From assembly GCA_903839965.1 (NCBI GenBank), contig CAIMEK010000485.1:1-21745 (forward strand): a stretch of 21,745 nt of DNA. The letters are read 5' to 3'. Below are positions 1 through 8,221 of this stretch, in pieces; position 1 is the first letter of the stretch, and every line of letters begins with the position of its first letter. The notes under the pieces are model-generated. The model ran no database searches and was not told the DNA's origin. It saw only the letters and a program-made list of their open reading frames with translations. Made by a program: the position numbers and the translations under genes. This DNA comes from an uncultured Acetobacteraceae bacterium (lineage in GTDB: Bacteria > Pseudomonadota > Alphaproteobacteria > Acetobacterales > Acetobacteraceae).

Positions 1-114
1 AACCTCGCGCCCGGGGCAATGCCCGAGCCATGTCTTGGGCGAGTTGTTCAGCTGCCGCTGCCAAGTGAGGCGGCAACTCCGGTCAACCCAGGTGGAGTCA
101 TGCTGTTTGGGCAC
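1..114 (-). CDS. Possible partial small protein, 3' end outside window
   Basis: This minus-strand frame is open from a GTG at 114 to the window edge (38 codons, about 79% G/C at third positions), so it could be the start of a gene. It lies just after a promoter-like AT-rich stretch. I do not recognise the family; the visible part is rich in Trp, Gln, Asn and Arg, with two cysteines and no membrane segment. An AAGGAGG sequence sits directly against the GTG, which is too close for normal spacing. An alternative ATG at 101 gives only 17 codons in another frame. The product may be spurious or start differently. Confidence 0.25.
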   Translation of the reverse strand, partial: MPKQHDSTWVDRSCRLTWQRQLNNSPKTWLGHCPGREV

Positions 115-135
115 CCTCCTTCTCTATTGCCGACA

Positions 136-169
136 AATATACTCTGGGGAGGAGTCTTCCAATTGTCAA
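136..169 (-). promoter_or_regulatory. Promoter-like sequence downstream of otsA
   Basis: On the minus strand there is a perfect -35 hexamer TTGACA (169-164) and a -10-like TATATT (141-136). The spacer is 22 nt, longer than the usual 16-18; an alternative TTGGAA gives 15 nt. The surrounding 115-213 is clearly AT-rich for this window. It would drive whatever lies beyond the left edge. Confidence 0.35.
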
Positions 170-213
170 GAACCTTGCGATGCTGACGGAAAAATTGAAG
201 CAAAGCGCTAAAA

Positions 214-1557
214 TCAGGCGGCGCGCGACGCCGGGGAGGCTTCCAGCGCGGCCAGGAAACTGCGCGCCCAGCCCGCCGCCGTGTAGTGGTTGACCGCCCG
301 CCACATCCGCCCCCATCGTGCCCGGCGCTCGTCGGCGGCGATCGTCAGCGCCATGTGCAACGCCTCGGCGGTCGCATCGGGGTCGTGCGGGTTGATGACG
401 ATCGCCCCGTCCATTTCGTTCGCGGCGCCGGCGAAGCGCGACAGCACCAGCGCCCCCGGATCTTCCGGGTCCTGCGCCGCCACATATTCCTTCGCCACCA
501 GGTTCATGCCGTCGCGCAGCGGCGTCACCAGCCCCACCCGGGCGACCCGGCAGAATCCGGCCAGTACCTCGCGCCGCACCGCCCGCGTCAGGTAGCGCAG
601 CGGGGTCCAGTCGAACTCGGCGTGCTCGCTGTTGATCCGTCCGACCAGTTCGTCGAGCTCGCGGCGCAGGCTGCGGTACTGCGCCACGTCGCCGCGCGAC
701 ACCGGCGCGATCTGCAGGAACGTCACCCGGTTGTGGTGCTCGGGATAGCGGCGCAGCAATTGGGCGAACCCGCGGAAGCGCTGCGGCAGGCCCTTCGAAT
801 AGTCCAGCCGGTCGATGCCCACGATCAGCGCCCGCTCGCCGAGCGACTGGCACAGCCGCTGCACCTCGGTGCCAGCCACCGCCTTGCGGGCGGCGGTGGC
901 GAAGGCCTCCGGGTCGATGCCGATCGGGAAGACGCGCGCCCGCGGCACCTGGCCGTTCACGCTGAGCACCTCGTTCAGGTGGCGCGCGTCCTCGTCGGTC
1001 TGCACCCCGAGCACATCGTAGGTGCCGATGTCGCGCACCAGCGCGTCGCCGTCCGGCAGCGCTTCCCACAGCGCACGCGGCGGGAACGGCACGTGCAGGA
1101 AGAAGCCGATGCGCCCACGCACGCCGGCCTCGCGCAGGGCGGCGCCGAGCGGGAACAGGTGGTAGTCCTGCACCCAGATCGTGTCGTCGGGCCGCAGCAG
1201 CGGCGCCAGTCCTGCCGCGAAGGCGCGGTTGACCCGGCGATAGGCGATAAGGTCGGCGCGGCTGAATTCAGACAGCCCGACCCGGTGATGCAGCAGCGGC
1301 CACAGCATGCCGTTGGAGAAACCGCGGTAGTAGCCGGCGTAGTCCTCCGTCGTGAGGTCCAGCGTGGCGAGGGTCAGCCGCCCCGCCCGGTGCAGGTGGG
1401 GCTCTTTCCCTGGGGTCGCGCTGGTGGCGCCCGACCAGCCGAACCACAGCGTGTCCCGCCCGGCGATCGCCTCGCGCAAGGCGATCACCAAACCACCGGC
1501 GAGGCTGGTCCGCTCGCGCGGCGGCACCCGGTTCGAAACGATGACCAAGCGGCTCAT
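214..1557 (-). CDS. otsA: Trehalose-6-phosphate synthase OtsA
   Basis: Predicted GT20 retaining glycosyltransferase that joins UDP-glucose and glucose-6-phosphate into trehalose-6-phosphate in the cytoplasm, the first step of OtsAB trehalose synthesis (osmotic, desiccation and heat protection). The 447 residues are close to the usual OtsA length. Visible signatures are the N-terminal SNRVPP and AGGL (residues 8-22, donor loop), WFGWSG (38-43), VQDYHLFPLG (129-138), GFFLHVPFPP (151-160), GIDRLDYSKGLPQR (247-260) and PLRDGMNLVAKEY (346-358). The ATG at 1557 is chosen because AGGAGG lies about 8 nt upstream and because it overlaps the otsB stop (ATGA), indicating translational coupling. A longer frame upstream lies inside otsB and is not needed. 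Family assignment is firm; regulation is not visible. Confidence 0.97.
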   Translation of the reverse strand: MSRLVIVSNRVPPRERTSLAGGLVIALREAIAGRDTLWFGWSGATSATPGKEPHLHRAGRLTLATLDLTTEDYAGYYRGFSNGMLWPLLHHRVGLSEFSRADLIAYRRVNRAFAAGLAPLLRPDDTIWVQDYHLFPLGAALREAGVRGRIGFFLHVPFPPRALWEALPDGDALVRDIGTYDVLGVQTDEDARHLNEVLSVNGQVPRARVFPIGIDPEAFATAARKAVAGTEVQRLCQSLGERALIVGIDRLDYSKGLPQRFRGFAQLLRRYPEHHNRVTFLQIAPVSRGDVAQYRSLRRELDELVGRINSEHAEFDWTPLRYLTRAVRREVLAGFCRVARVGLVTPLRDGMNLVAKEYVAAQDPEDPGALVLSRFAGAANEMDGAIVINPHDPDATAEALHMALTIAADERRARWGRMWRAVNHYTAAGWARSFLAALEASPASRAA

Positions 1558-2294
1558 CCGGCACGCCTCCTCTGTTGGCCAAGCGCCTGCAACCACGCGC
1601 GCACGCCGGCCGCATCGCCGAAGCTGTCGGCCACGCGCAGCCCGATCCCGCCTAGCGCGCACGCCGCGTCGATGGCGTCCTCGTCGGTCACGTCGTCGCC
1701 GACATATATTGGTACCCGACCGACGAAGGGCGGACGCGCCATCACGCGGTTGACCGCCCGCCCCTTGTCGGCGGCGCGCGGCTTCAATTCCCAGGCCATG
1801 TGTGCGGACATGACGGTGAACAACGCGTCATCGTCGTTCAGGATTTCCCGCAGCGCCTGGCGCAGCGCCGGGCCGGCCTCGGGGCACAACCGGTAGTGCA
1901 ATACCAGCCCGTGCTGCTTGCGTTCCAGCAGCGCGCCCGGCTGGGCGGCGGCGGCCCGTTCGGCCCGCGCCAGCCAATCGGCGGGCAATTCGGGCAGGTC
2001 CGGCCGTTCCAGCGGCGCGCCGGGCGCATGGCGGATGGCACCGCCGTGTTCGCCGGCCACCGCATAGGGCAAGCCGTCGAGCAGGGCGTCGACCTGCTCC
2101 ACCGGCCGCCCGCTGATCACCGCCACGGCGTCATTGAGCACGGCACGCACCGCCTTGAGCGCCGCCAGCAGCCCGGGCGGCACCACTACCGAAGCGGGCG
2201 TCGGCGCGATGTCGAGCAGCGTGCCGTCGAGGTCGAGCAACAGGGCGGCCCGCGCCGGCAGTTCGGGGGTCGACGGCGCGGATGGTTCGGTCAT
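1554..2294 (-). CDS. otsB: Trehalose-6-phosphate phosphatase OtsB
   Basis: HAD-superfamily phosphatase that removes the phosphate from trehalose-6-phosphate to give trehalose, completing the pathway with the neighbouring synthase. The 246-residue protein shows HAD motif I DLDGTLL (21-27, nucleophile Asp21 and general acid Asp23), motif II Ser61 in ISGRP, a Lys in KPRAADKG (171-178) and the metal-binding motif GDDVTDED (199-206). GEHGG (81-85) is also typical of OtsB. The ATG at 2294 gives the usual length; the frame extends upstream but without family-like sequence. A purine-rich GAGGGGAT upstream could be the ribosome site. Its TGA overlaps the otsA ATG by 4 bp. The order otsB-otsA and the coupling imply matched production of both enzymes. 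Confidence 0.96.
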   Translation of the reverse strand: MTEPSAPSTPELPARAALLLDLDGTLLDIAPTPASVVVPPGLLAALKAVRAVLNDAVAVISGRPVEQVDALLDGLPYAVAGEHGGAIRHAPGAPLERPDLPELPADWLARAERAAAAQPGALLERKQHGLVLHYRLCPEAGPALRQALREILNDDDALFTVMSAHMAWELKPRAADKGRAVNRVMARPPFVGRVPIYVGDDVTDEDAIDAACALGGIGLRVADSFGDAAGVRAWLQALGQQRRRAG

Positions 2295-2402
2295 GGATGC
2301 GTATCCCCTCGCGGCGGTCGGTGGCTCCACCATGTCGCGAAGGCGTGCGCTACACCACCGCACGAAGGGCCACCAGCCCGGCCCTCCCTGCGAGCGCCGG
2401 CG

Positions 2403-4262
2403 TTACGGGGAACGCTCTTCCAGCGCCCGCCGGTCCTCCTCCGCCAGCAGGTCGCGGTTCATGCGGGTCGGCGCCGCGGCTTCGGACGGATCCGGCTCGG
2501 GGTCGCGCGGGAACAGCAGCGAGACCGTGGTGCTCTGGCCGGGGGCGGTGCGCACCGCCATGGAGCCGCCGCTCTGCTTGGTGAAGCCCATCACCTGCGG
2601 CAGCCCCAGCCCCGATCCCTTGCCGATTTCCTTGGTGGTGAAGAACGGCTCGAAGGCGTGCGCCAGGATTTCGGGCGGCATGCCGATGCCGGGATCGGCC
2701 ACCTCGACGCGCACATACTCGCCGGGCGCCAGTTCCAATTGCTTCGCCTCGGCACCCTCGAGCCGCACGTTTTCCATCGAAATGCTCACGTTGCCGCCGC
2801 GCGGCATGGCATCGCGCGCGTTCTGCACCAGGTTCAGCAGCGCCGATTCGAACTGGCCCGGGTCGATCCGACAGCTCCACAGCCCCGGCTCGGCGCCGAC
2901 CAGCACCTGCACCCCCTCGCCGCCCGCGCGGTCCAGCAGGTCGATCATGTCGGCCGCCAGGTCGCTCACCCGGCTGTGCTCGGCATGCAGGATCTGTCGG
3001 CGCGAGAAGGCCAACAACTGCGAGGTCAGGCGCCCGGCGCGGGCGATCACGCGCTGCGCGTTGCCGATCAGGCGGTCGGTGCGCGCGGTGCCGCCCTGCG
3101 CGACCACGGAGCGCGCCAGCTCCAGGTTGCCCGACACGGCCTGCAGCAGGTTGTTGAAGTCGTGCGCGATGCCGCCGGTGAGCTGGCCGATCGCGTCCAT
3201 CTTCTGCGCCTGGGCGACCCAGCGATCCATTTCGCGCCGTTCGGTGATGTCGCGAGTGATCTTGGCGAAGCCCACCAGCTTGCCGGTGTCGTCGCGGATC
3301 GCGTCCACCACGCCGTTGGCCCAGAACCGCGTGCCGTCGCGGCGCACCCGCCAGCCCTCGGATTCGGACCGTCCCGTGCGCGCCGCCTCGGCCAGCGCGT
3401 GCGCCGGCACCCCGGCGGCACGATCCTCCTCGGTGAAGAAGCATTCGAACGAGCGGCCGAGGATCTGCCCGGCGCCGTAGCCCTTGATGCGCGCCGCCCC
3501 CGCATTCCAACTGCTCACCCGGCCCGCGGGATCGAGCATGAACAGGGCGTAGTCGGTGATGCCCTGGACCAGCCGTTCGAACTGCCGTTCGCTTTCGTGC
3601 AGCGCCGCCACGCTTTCCCCGACTTGCCGGGCAGCCTGCAGCGCCGTGCGCAGGCGGGTTCGGGCGCGCTGCCGGGCGCCGAGGTCGGTGGCGGACGCCA
3701 CCAGCAGGGTCGTGCGGCCCCGTGCGTCGCACAATGGCGCGAGCGACAGCGCGATCGGCACGATCCGCCCATTGGGCAGCTCGATCTCGGTGCCGATGCG
3801 GCTCGCCGCCCCGCCGGCGGCGCGCACCACCGCCGCGCCAACCCGCGCGCGCGCCTTCGGCAGCGCCGACCACCAGGGCGCATCGGCCAGGGCGACCCCG
3901 CGTAGGCCGGCGCCGTCGGACGGGCACACCCGCCGGGCGGCCCGGTTGAGCTGCAGGATGGTGCCGTCGGGGGCGAGCAGGCCAACGAAGCCGGGCAGCG
4001 CATCCAACAGGCCCGACAGGTGGTCGGCCGCGGGCGCACCGATGCGCCGGCGCGCCAGGTGGCCCAACCCCCTGGTGGCCGCCGCCCGAACGCCGGGTGC
4101 GCCGGCGCTCACCGGCCGGGGCCGGAAGATGCGCCCGCGGACGAGGGGCCTGAGAATTCGTAAGCTGCTGGCAGGATGTTCCCTCTCCCGGGCCGGTCGT
4201 TTGGCTTCACCGGGTAAGCATATAGCCTGGCCCGCCGCACCCTGACGGCGCCGGCCCCTCAC
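2403..4262 (-). CDS. Soluble PAS-PAS sensor histidine kinase (orphan)
   Basis: Predicted cytosolic two-component sensor kinase; no membrane segment or receiver domain is visible. From the GTG at 4262 it has 619 residues: a low-complexity Arg-rich start (1-75), a degenerate PAS domain (about 80-195, LLAPDG at 95-100), a clear PAS/PAC domain (about 225-345, ending ITRDITERREMD), an H-box GGIAHDFNNLL (363-373, phospho-acceptor His367), N-box LLNLVQNARDAM (475-486), G1 box DPGIGM (523-528), F box EPFFTTKEIGKGSGLGL (538-554) and a short acidic tail. The start is uncertain: GTG 4262 lacks a good ribosome site, and GTG at 4112 (residue 51) would remove the basic leader. No response regulator is in the window. 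It precedes otsBA on the same strand with a 108-bp gap, so co-transcription is possible. The input signal cannot be read from sequence. Confidence 0.9.
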   Translation of the reverse strand: MRGRRRQGAAGQAICLPGEAKRPAREREHPASSLRILRPLVRGRIFRPRPVSAGAPGVRAAATRGLGHLARRRIGAPAADHLSGLLDALPGFVGLLAPDGTILQLNRAARRVCPSDGAGLRGVALADAPWWSALPKARARVGAAVVRAAGGAASRIGTEIELPNGRIVPIALSLAPLCDARGRTTLLVASATDLGARQRARTRLRTALQAARQVGESVAALHESERQFERLVQGITDYALFMLDPAGRVSSWNAGAARIKGYGAGQILGRSFECFFTEEDRAAGVPAHALAEAARTGRSESEGWRVRRDGTRFWANGVVDAIRDDTGKLVGFAKITRDITERREMDRWVAQAQKMDAIGQLTGGIAHDFNNLLQAVSGNLELARSVVAQGGTARTDRLIGNAQRVIARAGRLTSQLLAFSRRQILHAEHSRVSDLAADMIDLLDRAGGEGVQVLVGAEPGLWSCRIDPGQFESALLNLVQNARDAMPRGGNVSISMENVRLEGAEAKQLELAPGEYVRVEVADPGIGMPPEILAHAFEPFFTTKEIGKGSGLGLPQVMGFTKQSGGSMAVRTAPGQSTTVSLLFPRDPEPDPSEAAAPTRMNRDLLAEEDRRALEERSP

Positions 4263-4510
4263 GATGTCGTGGACAGACCAGCCCCGGACCGGGGGACCCG
4301 CTGGTGCGCGAGGCCGACCAACGCATCAGGAACAGCCTGCGGCTCACCGCCGCGCTGCTGACCCGGCAACGCTCGCGGCTGTCCGACCCCGAAGCCGGTG
4401 CCGCGCAATTGCCGCGGCTGGCGCCGGTGCGAGGTCCCAAGGCAGCCGACGACGGATTTGTCTCAGTGCAGTGCCGCCACCTTACCTGTTCTGCCCGAGC
4501 GAATGGCTGA
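4226..4510 (+). pseudogene. Remnant of a HisKA_2-type histidine kinase
   Basis: The plus-strand frame around 4295-4400 encodes DPLVREADQRIRNSLRLTAA followed by LLTRQRSRLSDPEAGAA. This closely resembles the dimerisation/phospho-acceptor helix of HisKA_2 kinases, whose family pattern is roughly E-x-x-H-R-[IV]-K-N-x-L. The acceptor histidine position is Gln here, no ATPase domain follows, and the frame runs through non-family sequence into a stop inside the 3' end of aroD on the other strand. A GTG at 4304 could start a 68-residue peptide, but there is no clear ribosome site. I read it as a decayed gene fragment; a short inactive peptide is the alternative. The match is by recognition only. Confidence 0.45.
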
Positions 4511-5258
4511 TGAGTTCCAGCGCCGCCCGCAAGTCCTGCAATTCCAGCTGGCCTGGGGCGGAGGCCTGGCCGACCATCCCGAAAGTCGCCGCCGAGCCGA
4601 ACAACTCGCCGGAGAGCCGCGAAATCACCCCCTTGCCCGCCATGGCCATCGTGATGAGCGGACGATCGGTATACTGGCTGGACATCACCCATGTCGCACT
4701 CAGCAGCTTGAGCACGTCGCCGGCGTCCAACGGCATCGTCGCGATCTTCAGGATATCCGCGCCAAGCTCCTGCATGCGCCGCATCCGGGCGACCAGCTCG
4801 TCGGTCGGGGCCGTCGCGGCAAAGTCGTGGTTCGACATCACCACGGGCACGCCGGCGCGGTGCGCCGCATCGACCAGACGACGCACGACGCCCTCGTCGC
4901 GCATCAGTTCGACGTCGATCAGGTCGGCCCGTCCGTCCTGCAGGATCGCCGCGTAAAGCTCCGCGTAGCTCGCTTCGTCGATCGCCGTCGCGCCGCCCTC
5001 GGCCTTGGTGCGGAAGGTCACCAGGATCGGCTTGGTGGGCGCCGCATTGGCGACGTCGAGCGTGAGGCGCGCCAGGCGCGCCTTGTCGAGCGCGATATCG
5101 AGGTAATCCACCCGGAACTCGATCACGTCGAGCGCATCTTCCTTGTCCAACCGCTGGGCCGTCGCCAGCGCCTCGGCCGCTGTCTTCGAGGGTATCGGCA
5201 CGAGGATCTTGGGTCTTCCCGCACCGATCACGACGTTCTTGACACTCACAGTCCGCAT
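4482..5258 (-). CDS. aroD: Type I 3-dehydroquinate dehydratase AroD
   Basis: Class I dehydroquinase converting 3-dehydroquinate to 3-dehydroshikimate through a Schiff base, in the shikimate pathway or in quinate catabolism. The 258 residues match family length, and the known E. coli active-site residues appear shifted by one: Glu47 and Arg49 in IEFRVDY, Arg83 in TFRT, Glu87 in AEGG, His144 in MSNHDF, the Schiff-base Lys171 in ILKIATMP, Arg214 in ISRLSGELFGSAATFG, and Gln237. The start at 5258 is supported by GGGAGGA about 8 nt upstream; the frame extends 14 codons further without support. It follows xylB on the same strand after 59 bp. Many bacteria use the type II enzyme for biosynthesis, so a catabolic role is possible, but no other aro or qui gene is present here. 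Confidence 0.96.
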   Translation of the reverse strand: MRTVSVKNVVIGAGRPKILVPIPSKTAAEALATAQRLDKEDALDVIEFRVDYLDIALDKARLARLTLDVANAAPTKPILVTFRTKAEGGATAIDEASYAELYAAILQDGRADLIDVELMRDEGVVRRLVDAAHRAGVPVVMSNHDFAATAPTDELVARMRRMQELGADILKIATMPLDAGDVLKLLSATWVMSSQYTDRPLITMAMAGKGVISRLSGELFGSAATFGMVGQASAPGQLELQDLRAALELISHSLGQNR

Positions 5259-5317
5259 TTCGGGTTTCCTCCCCAGGGTGGCGCCGCCGCAGAACGGCAT
5301 GCGCGGTTCGCAACTGT

Positions 5318-6772
5318 CTATGGCAAAGCACCCTTCAGCGCCGGATACAGCGCCCGATAGGCGACCAGCCCGGCGGCATAGGCCTCGGCCAGCGCCGGAT
5401 CGGGCGCGATCGTCTCCAGCCCGGCCTGGCGCTCACACACCGCGGCCGGGTCCTCGCCGGTCACCGCCAGCCGCGCCAGCCGGGCAGCGCCGAACGCGGC
5501 GCCATGCTCGCTCTCCGCCACCCGCCGCAGCTCGATGCCGAGCACCGAAGCGAGAATGGCGACCCAGGCGCGCGACTTGCCGCCGCCGCCGATTACGTCG
5601 GCCGCGGCGATGCGGGTGCCCGAGGCGGCCAGGCTGTCCAGGCAGTCGCGCATGGAAAAGGCGACGCCCTCCAGCACGGCCTGGGTGAGCGCGGCACGCG
5701 TGGTGTCGTGCGACAGGCCGGCGAAGGCGCCGCGGATGGCGCCGTCGTTGTGCGGCGTGCGCTCGCCGGAAAGGTAGGGCAGGAACACGGCCGGGCTCGG
5801 CGCGCGGGGCATGCCGATCTCGTCGACCAGCGTCGCCTCGTCGTAGCCGGCGATGCCCGCCCACCAGGCCAGCGAGGCCCCCGCCGAGAGCGCCACGCCC
5901 ATCTGGTGCCACAGCCCGGGCAGCGCGTGGCAGAAGGCGTGCACGGCGGCCTGCGGATACGGGGCGAAACGGTCCGTGGTCGCCCACAGCACGCCGGACG
6001 TGCCGAGCGAGACGAAGGCGTCGCCCGGATGGATGGCGCCCAGCCCGACCGCGCCGGCGGCATTGTCGCCCGCCCCGCCGGCCAGCACCACGTCGCGGCG
6101 CATGCCCCAGCGCTGGGCCAGCTCCGGCCGCAGCACGCCGGCGGCGGCACTGCCCTCCACCAGGGCGGGCATCTGGCGCGTGGTGAGGAAGGTGGCGCCC
6201 AGCGCGGCCGGCGACCAGGCGCGGCGGCCGACATCGAGCCACAGCGTGCCGGAAGCGTCCGACATTTCCTCGATCATCTCGCCGGTCAGCCGCCAGCGCA
6301 GCCAGGCCTTGGGCAACAGCACATGGGCGAGGGCGGCGAACACCTTCGGCTCGTGCTTGCGCACCCAGAGCAGCTTGGGGGCAGTGAAGCCGGGCATGGC
6401 GAGGTTGCCGGCGATGGCGTGCAGTTCCGGCAGCGCCGCCTCCAGCTCGCGGCACTCGGCGGCGGAGCGCACGTCGTTCCACAGGATGCAGGGACGCAGC
6501 ACGGCGCCGTGCTTGTCCAGCAGCGTCGCGCCGTGCATCTGCCCGGACAGGCCGATGCCCCGAACCGCGGCGAGTTCGGCCGGATGCGAGGCGCGCAGCG
6601 CGTCGAGCACCACTTCCAGGGCCCGCCACCAAGCCTCGGGGTCCTGCTCGCTGTGGCCGGGCGCCGGGCGGGAAACGGTGAGCGGCGCAGCGGCGGCGGC
6701 GAGCGCGTGCTGCGCACCGTCAACCAGGACCGCCTTCAGCGACGAAGTGCCGAGATCGATGCCGAGAAACAT
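5318..6772 (-). CDS. xylB: Xylulokinase XylB
   Basis: FGGY-family sugar kinase that phosphorylates D-xylulose with ATP to xylulose-5-phosphate, feeding the pentose phosphate pathway. The 484 residues are the usual length. Signatures are the N-terminal phosphate-binding loop FLGIDLGTSSLKAVLVD (2-18), the sugar-contact motif LSGQMHGA (75-82), CILWND (95-100), LLPKAWLRWRLTGE (152-165), SDASGTLWLDV (171-181) and the catalytic Asp236 in GGAGDNAAG (232-240). LSGERTPHND further on is also typical of XylB. The ATG at 6772 has GGAGG about 10 nt upstream; a TTG 15 nt earlier overlaps that site and is rejected. No xylose isomerase or pentose transporter is nearby, so the natural substrate could be xylulose derived from polyol oxidation or another ketose. 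It sits between mntH and aroD on the same strand. Confidence 0.95.
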   Translation of the reverse strand: MFLGIDLGTSSLKAVLVDGAQHALAAAAAPLTVSRPAPGHSEQDPEAWWRALEVVLDALRASHPAELAAVRGIGLSGQMHGATLLDKHGAVLRPCILWNDVRSAAECRELEAALPELHAIAGNLAMPGFTAPKLLWVRKHEPKVFAALAHVLLPKAWLRWRLTGEMIEEMSDASGTLWLDVGRRAWSPAALGATFLTTRQMPALVEGSAAAGVLRPELAQRWGMRRDVVLAGGAGDNAAGAVGLGAIHPGDAFVSLGTSGVLWATTDRFAPYPQAAVHAFCHALPGLWHQMGVALSAGASLAWWAGIAGYDEATLVDEIGMPRAPSPAVFLPYLSGERTPHNDGAIRGAFAGLSHDTTRAALTQAVLEGVAFSMRDCLDSLAASGTRIAAADVIGGGGKSRAWVAILASVLGIELRRVAESEHGAAFGAARLARLAVTGEDPAAVCERQAGLETIAPDPALAEAYAAGLVAYRALYPALKGALP

Positions 6773-6827
6773 GGTCGCCCCCTCCAAGAGGGCGCCATTA
6801 CGAGCACGACGGCGTTACCACGGCAAC

Positions 6828-8135
6828 CTAACCCGCGAACGGCAGGGCGATCCCAAAGGCCTGCAGCACCAGCAGAATATTCAGCGCCAGCACCACCGCC
6901 GTCGCCGCCGTGGCGACGATGCGGGTGAGCCGGCCGTTGGCGAAACTGCCCATCAGGCGCCGGTCGCTGGTCAGCACCACCAACGCAATCATCGGCACCG
7001 GCAGCGCCAGGCTGAGCACCACCTGGCTCCACACCAGCGACTCCGTCACGTTGGCGCCCAACGCGATCAGCAGGAAGGCGGGCGCCATGGTGACCAGCCG
7101 GCGCACCCAGACCGGAATGCGGAAGTGGACGAAATCCTGCATGATCATCTGGCCGGCCATGGTGCCGACCATGGAGCTGGAAAGGCCGGAGGCCAGCAGC
7201 GACAGCGCGAACACCAGCGCCGCCCCGCCGCCGAGCAGCGGCACCAGGGTGTGGTAGGCGGCCTCGATCTCGGCGACCTCGGCATGGCCCTGGTGGAACG
7301 CCGAGGCGGCCATCGCCACCATCGCCACGTTCACCAGCCCGGCCACGCCGAGCGCCACCACCACCTCGATATTGGAGAAGCGCAGCACCGCGCGCCGGTC
7401 GGCCAGGCTGGCCGCCGGCATGCGATTCTGGGTCAGGCCGGAATGCAGATACAGCGCGTGCGGCATGATGGTGGCGCCGATGATGCCCACCGACAGCCAT
7501 ACCGCGTCGGCATCCGCCAGCACGGGCGTGACCAGGCCGCGCGCGAACCCGCCCCACTCCGGCGGCGCCACGATCACTTCGGCCAGGTAGGCCAGCCCGA
7601 TCGCCAGCACGAAGCCGCCGATCACCAGCTCGATCGGCCGGAAGCCGCGGTTGCCCAGCGACAGCAGCACACAGGTGACGATGCCGGTGGCGATCATGCA
7701 GGGGAACAGCCCCAGCCCCGTCAGCAGCGACAGCCCCAGCGCGCCGCCCACGAACTCGGCGAGGTCGGTGGCCATGGCCGCAATTTCGCTCACGCCCCAC
7801 ATCGCCAGCACCACCGCCGGCGGAAAACGGTCGCGGCAGGCCTGCGCCAGGCTGGTGTCGGTGACGATGCCGAGCTTGGCCGACAGCGCCTGCAGCAGCA
7901 TGGCGACCAGGTTGGAGAGCAGCACGACCCAGAGCAGGGAGTAGCCGTAGCGGGCGCCGGCCTGGATGTTGGTGGCGAAGTTGCCGGGGTCCATGTAGGC
8001 GATCGAGGCGATGACGGCGGGGCCGACGAACGGCAGGCAGGCGCGCAGCCCACGGCGCTGGCCGGCGAGCGAGGCCCGCCCGGCGACGATGGTGCGTTGC
8101 GTCAGTGTCAGGCCCTGCATGGTCGTATCGCTCAC
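6828..8135 (-). CDS. mntH: NRAMP manganese(II)/proton symporter MntH
   Basis: Inner-membrane divalent-metal importer, expected to take up Mn2+ (and possibly Fe2+) with protons. The 435 residues form about 11 hydrophobic helices. The metal-site motifs are intact: DPGN (49-52) in helix 1 and MPH (224-226) in helix 6; the transport signature GIIGATIMPHALYLHS surrounds the latter. The GTG at 8135 is preferred because AGGAGG ends about 7 nt upstream; an ATG five codons later (8120) is the alternative. The open frame runs far upstream through the regulatory region and into mntR on the opposite strand, which is clearly non-coding for this protein. It diverges from mntR, and a palindrome lying downstream of a candidate -35/-10 suggests Mn-dependent repression. 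xylB follows after 55 bp. Confidence 0.96.
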   Translation of the reverse strand: MSDTTMQGLTLTQRTIVAGRASLAGQRRGLRACLPFVGPAVIASIAYMDPGNFATNIQAGARYGYSLLWVVLLSNLVAMLLQALSAKLGIVTDTSLAQACRDRFPPAVVLAMWGVSEIAAMATDLAEFVGGALGLSLLTGLGLFPCMIATGIVTCVLLSLGNRGFRPIELVIGGFVLAIGLAYLAEVIVAPPEWGGFARGLVTPVLADADAVWLSVGIIGATIMPHALYLHSGLTQNRMPAASLADRRAVLRFSNIEVVVALGVAGLVNVAMVAMAASAFHQGHAEVAEIEAAYHTLVPLLGGGAALVFALSLLASGLSSSMVGTMAGQMIMQDFVHFRIPVWVRRLVTMAPAFLLIALGANVTESLVWSQVVLSLALPVPMIALVVLTSDRRLMGSFANGRLTRIVATAATAVVLALNILLVLQAFGIALPFAG

Positions 8136-8192
8136 CGGCACCCTCCTGCGTTGCGGTTCGCCACTTGTTGCGGTTCCGTAGCTCCGCCCCCA

Positions 8193-8214
8193 AAGTGTAG
8201 CCTTGGCTACATTT
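8193..8214. promoter_or_regulatory. Candidate MntR operator (palindrome)
   Basis: The core TGTAGCCTTGGCTACA (8196-8211) is a perfect inverted repeat: TGTAGCC, a 2-nt spacer TT, then GGCTACA. Two further A/T pairs outside a single mismatch extend it to 22 bp. It resembles the known enterobacterial MntR box in its TAGC...GGCTA half-sites. It lies between divergent mntH and mntR, about 60 nt before the mntH start and 107 nt before the mntR start. Binding by MntR is inferred from position and symmetry. Confidence 0.65.
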
Positions 8215-8221
8215 CTGCGAC

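Noticed and set aside
1800..3905. A 701-codon plus-strand frame across otsB and the kinase gene
   Set aside because: Same reason: antisense to genes with intact catalytic motifs, no domain of its own.
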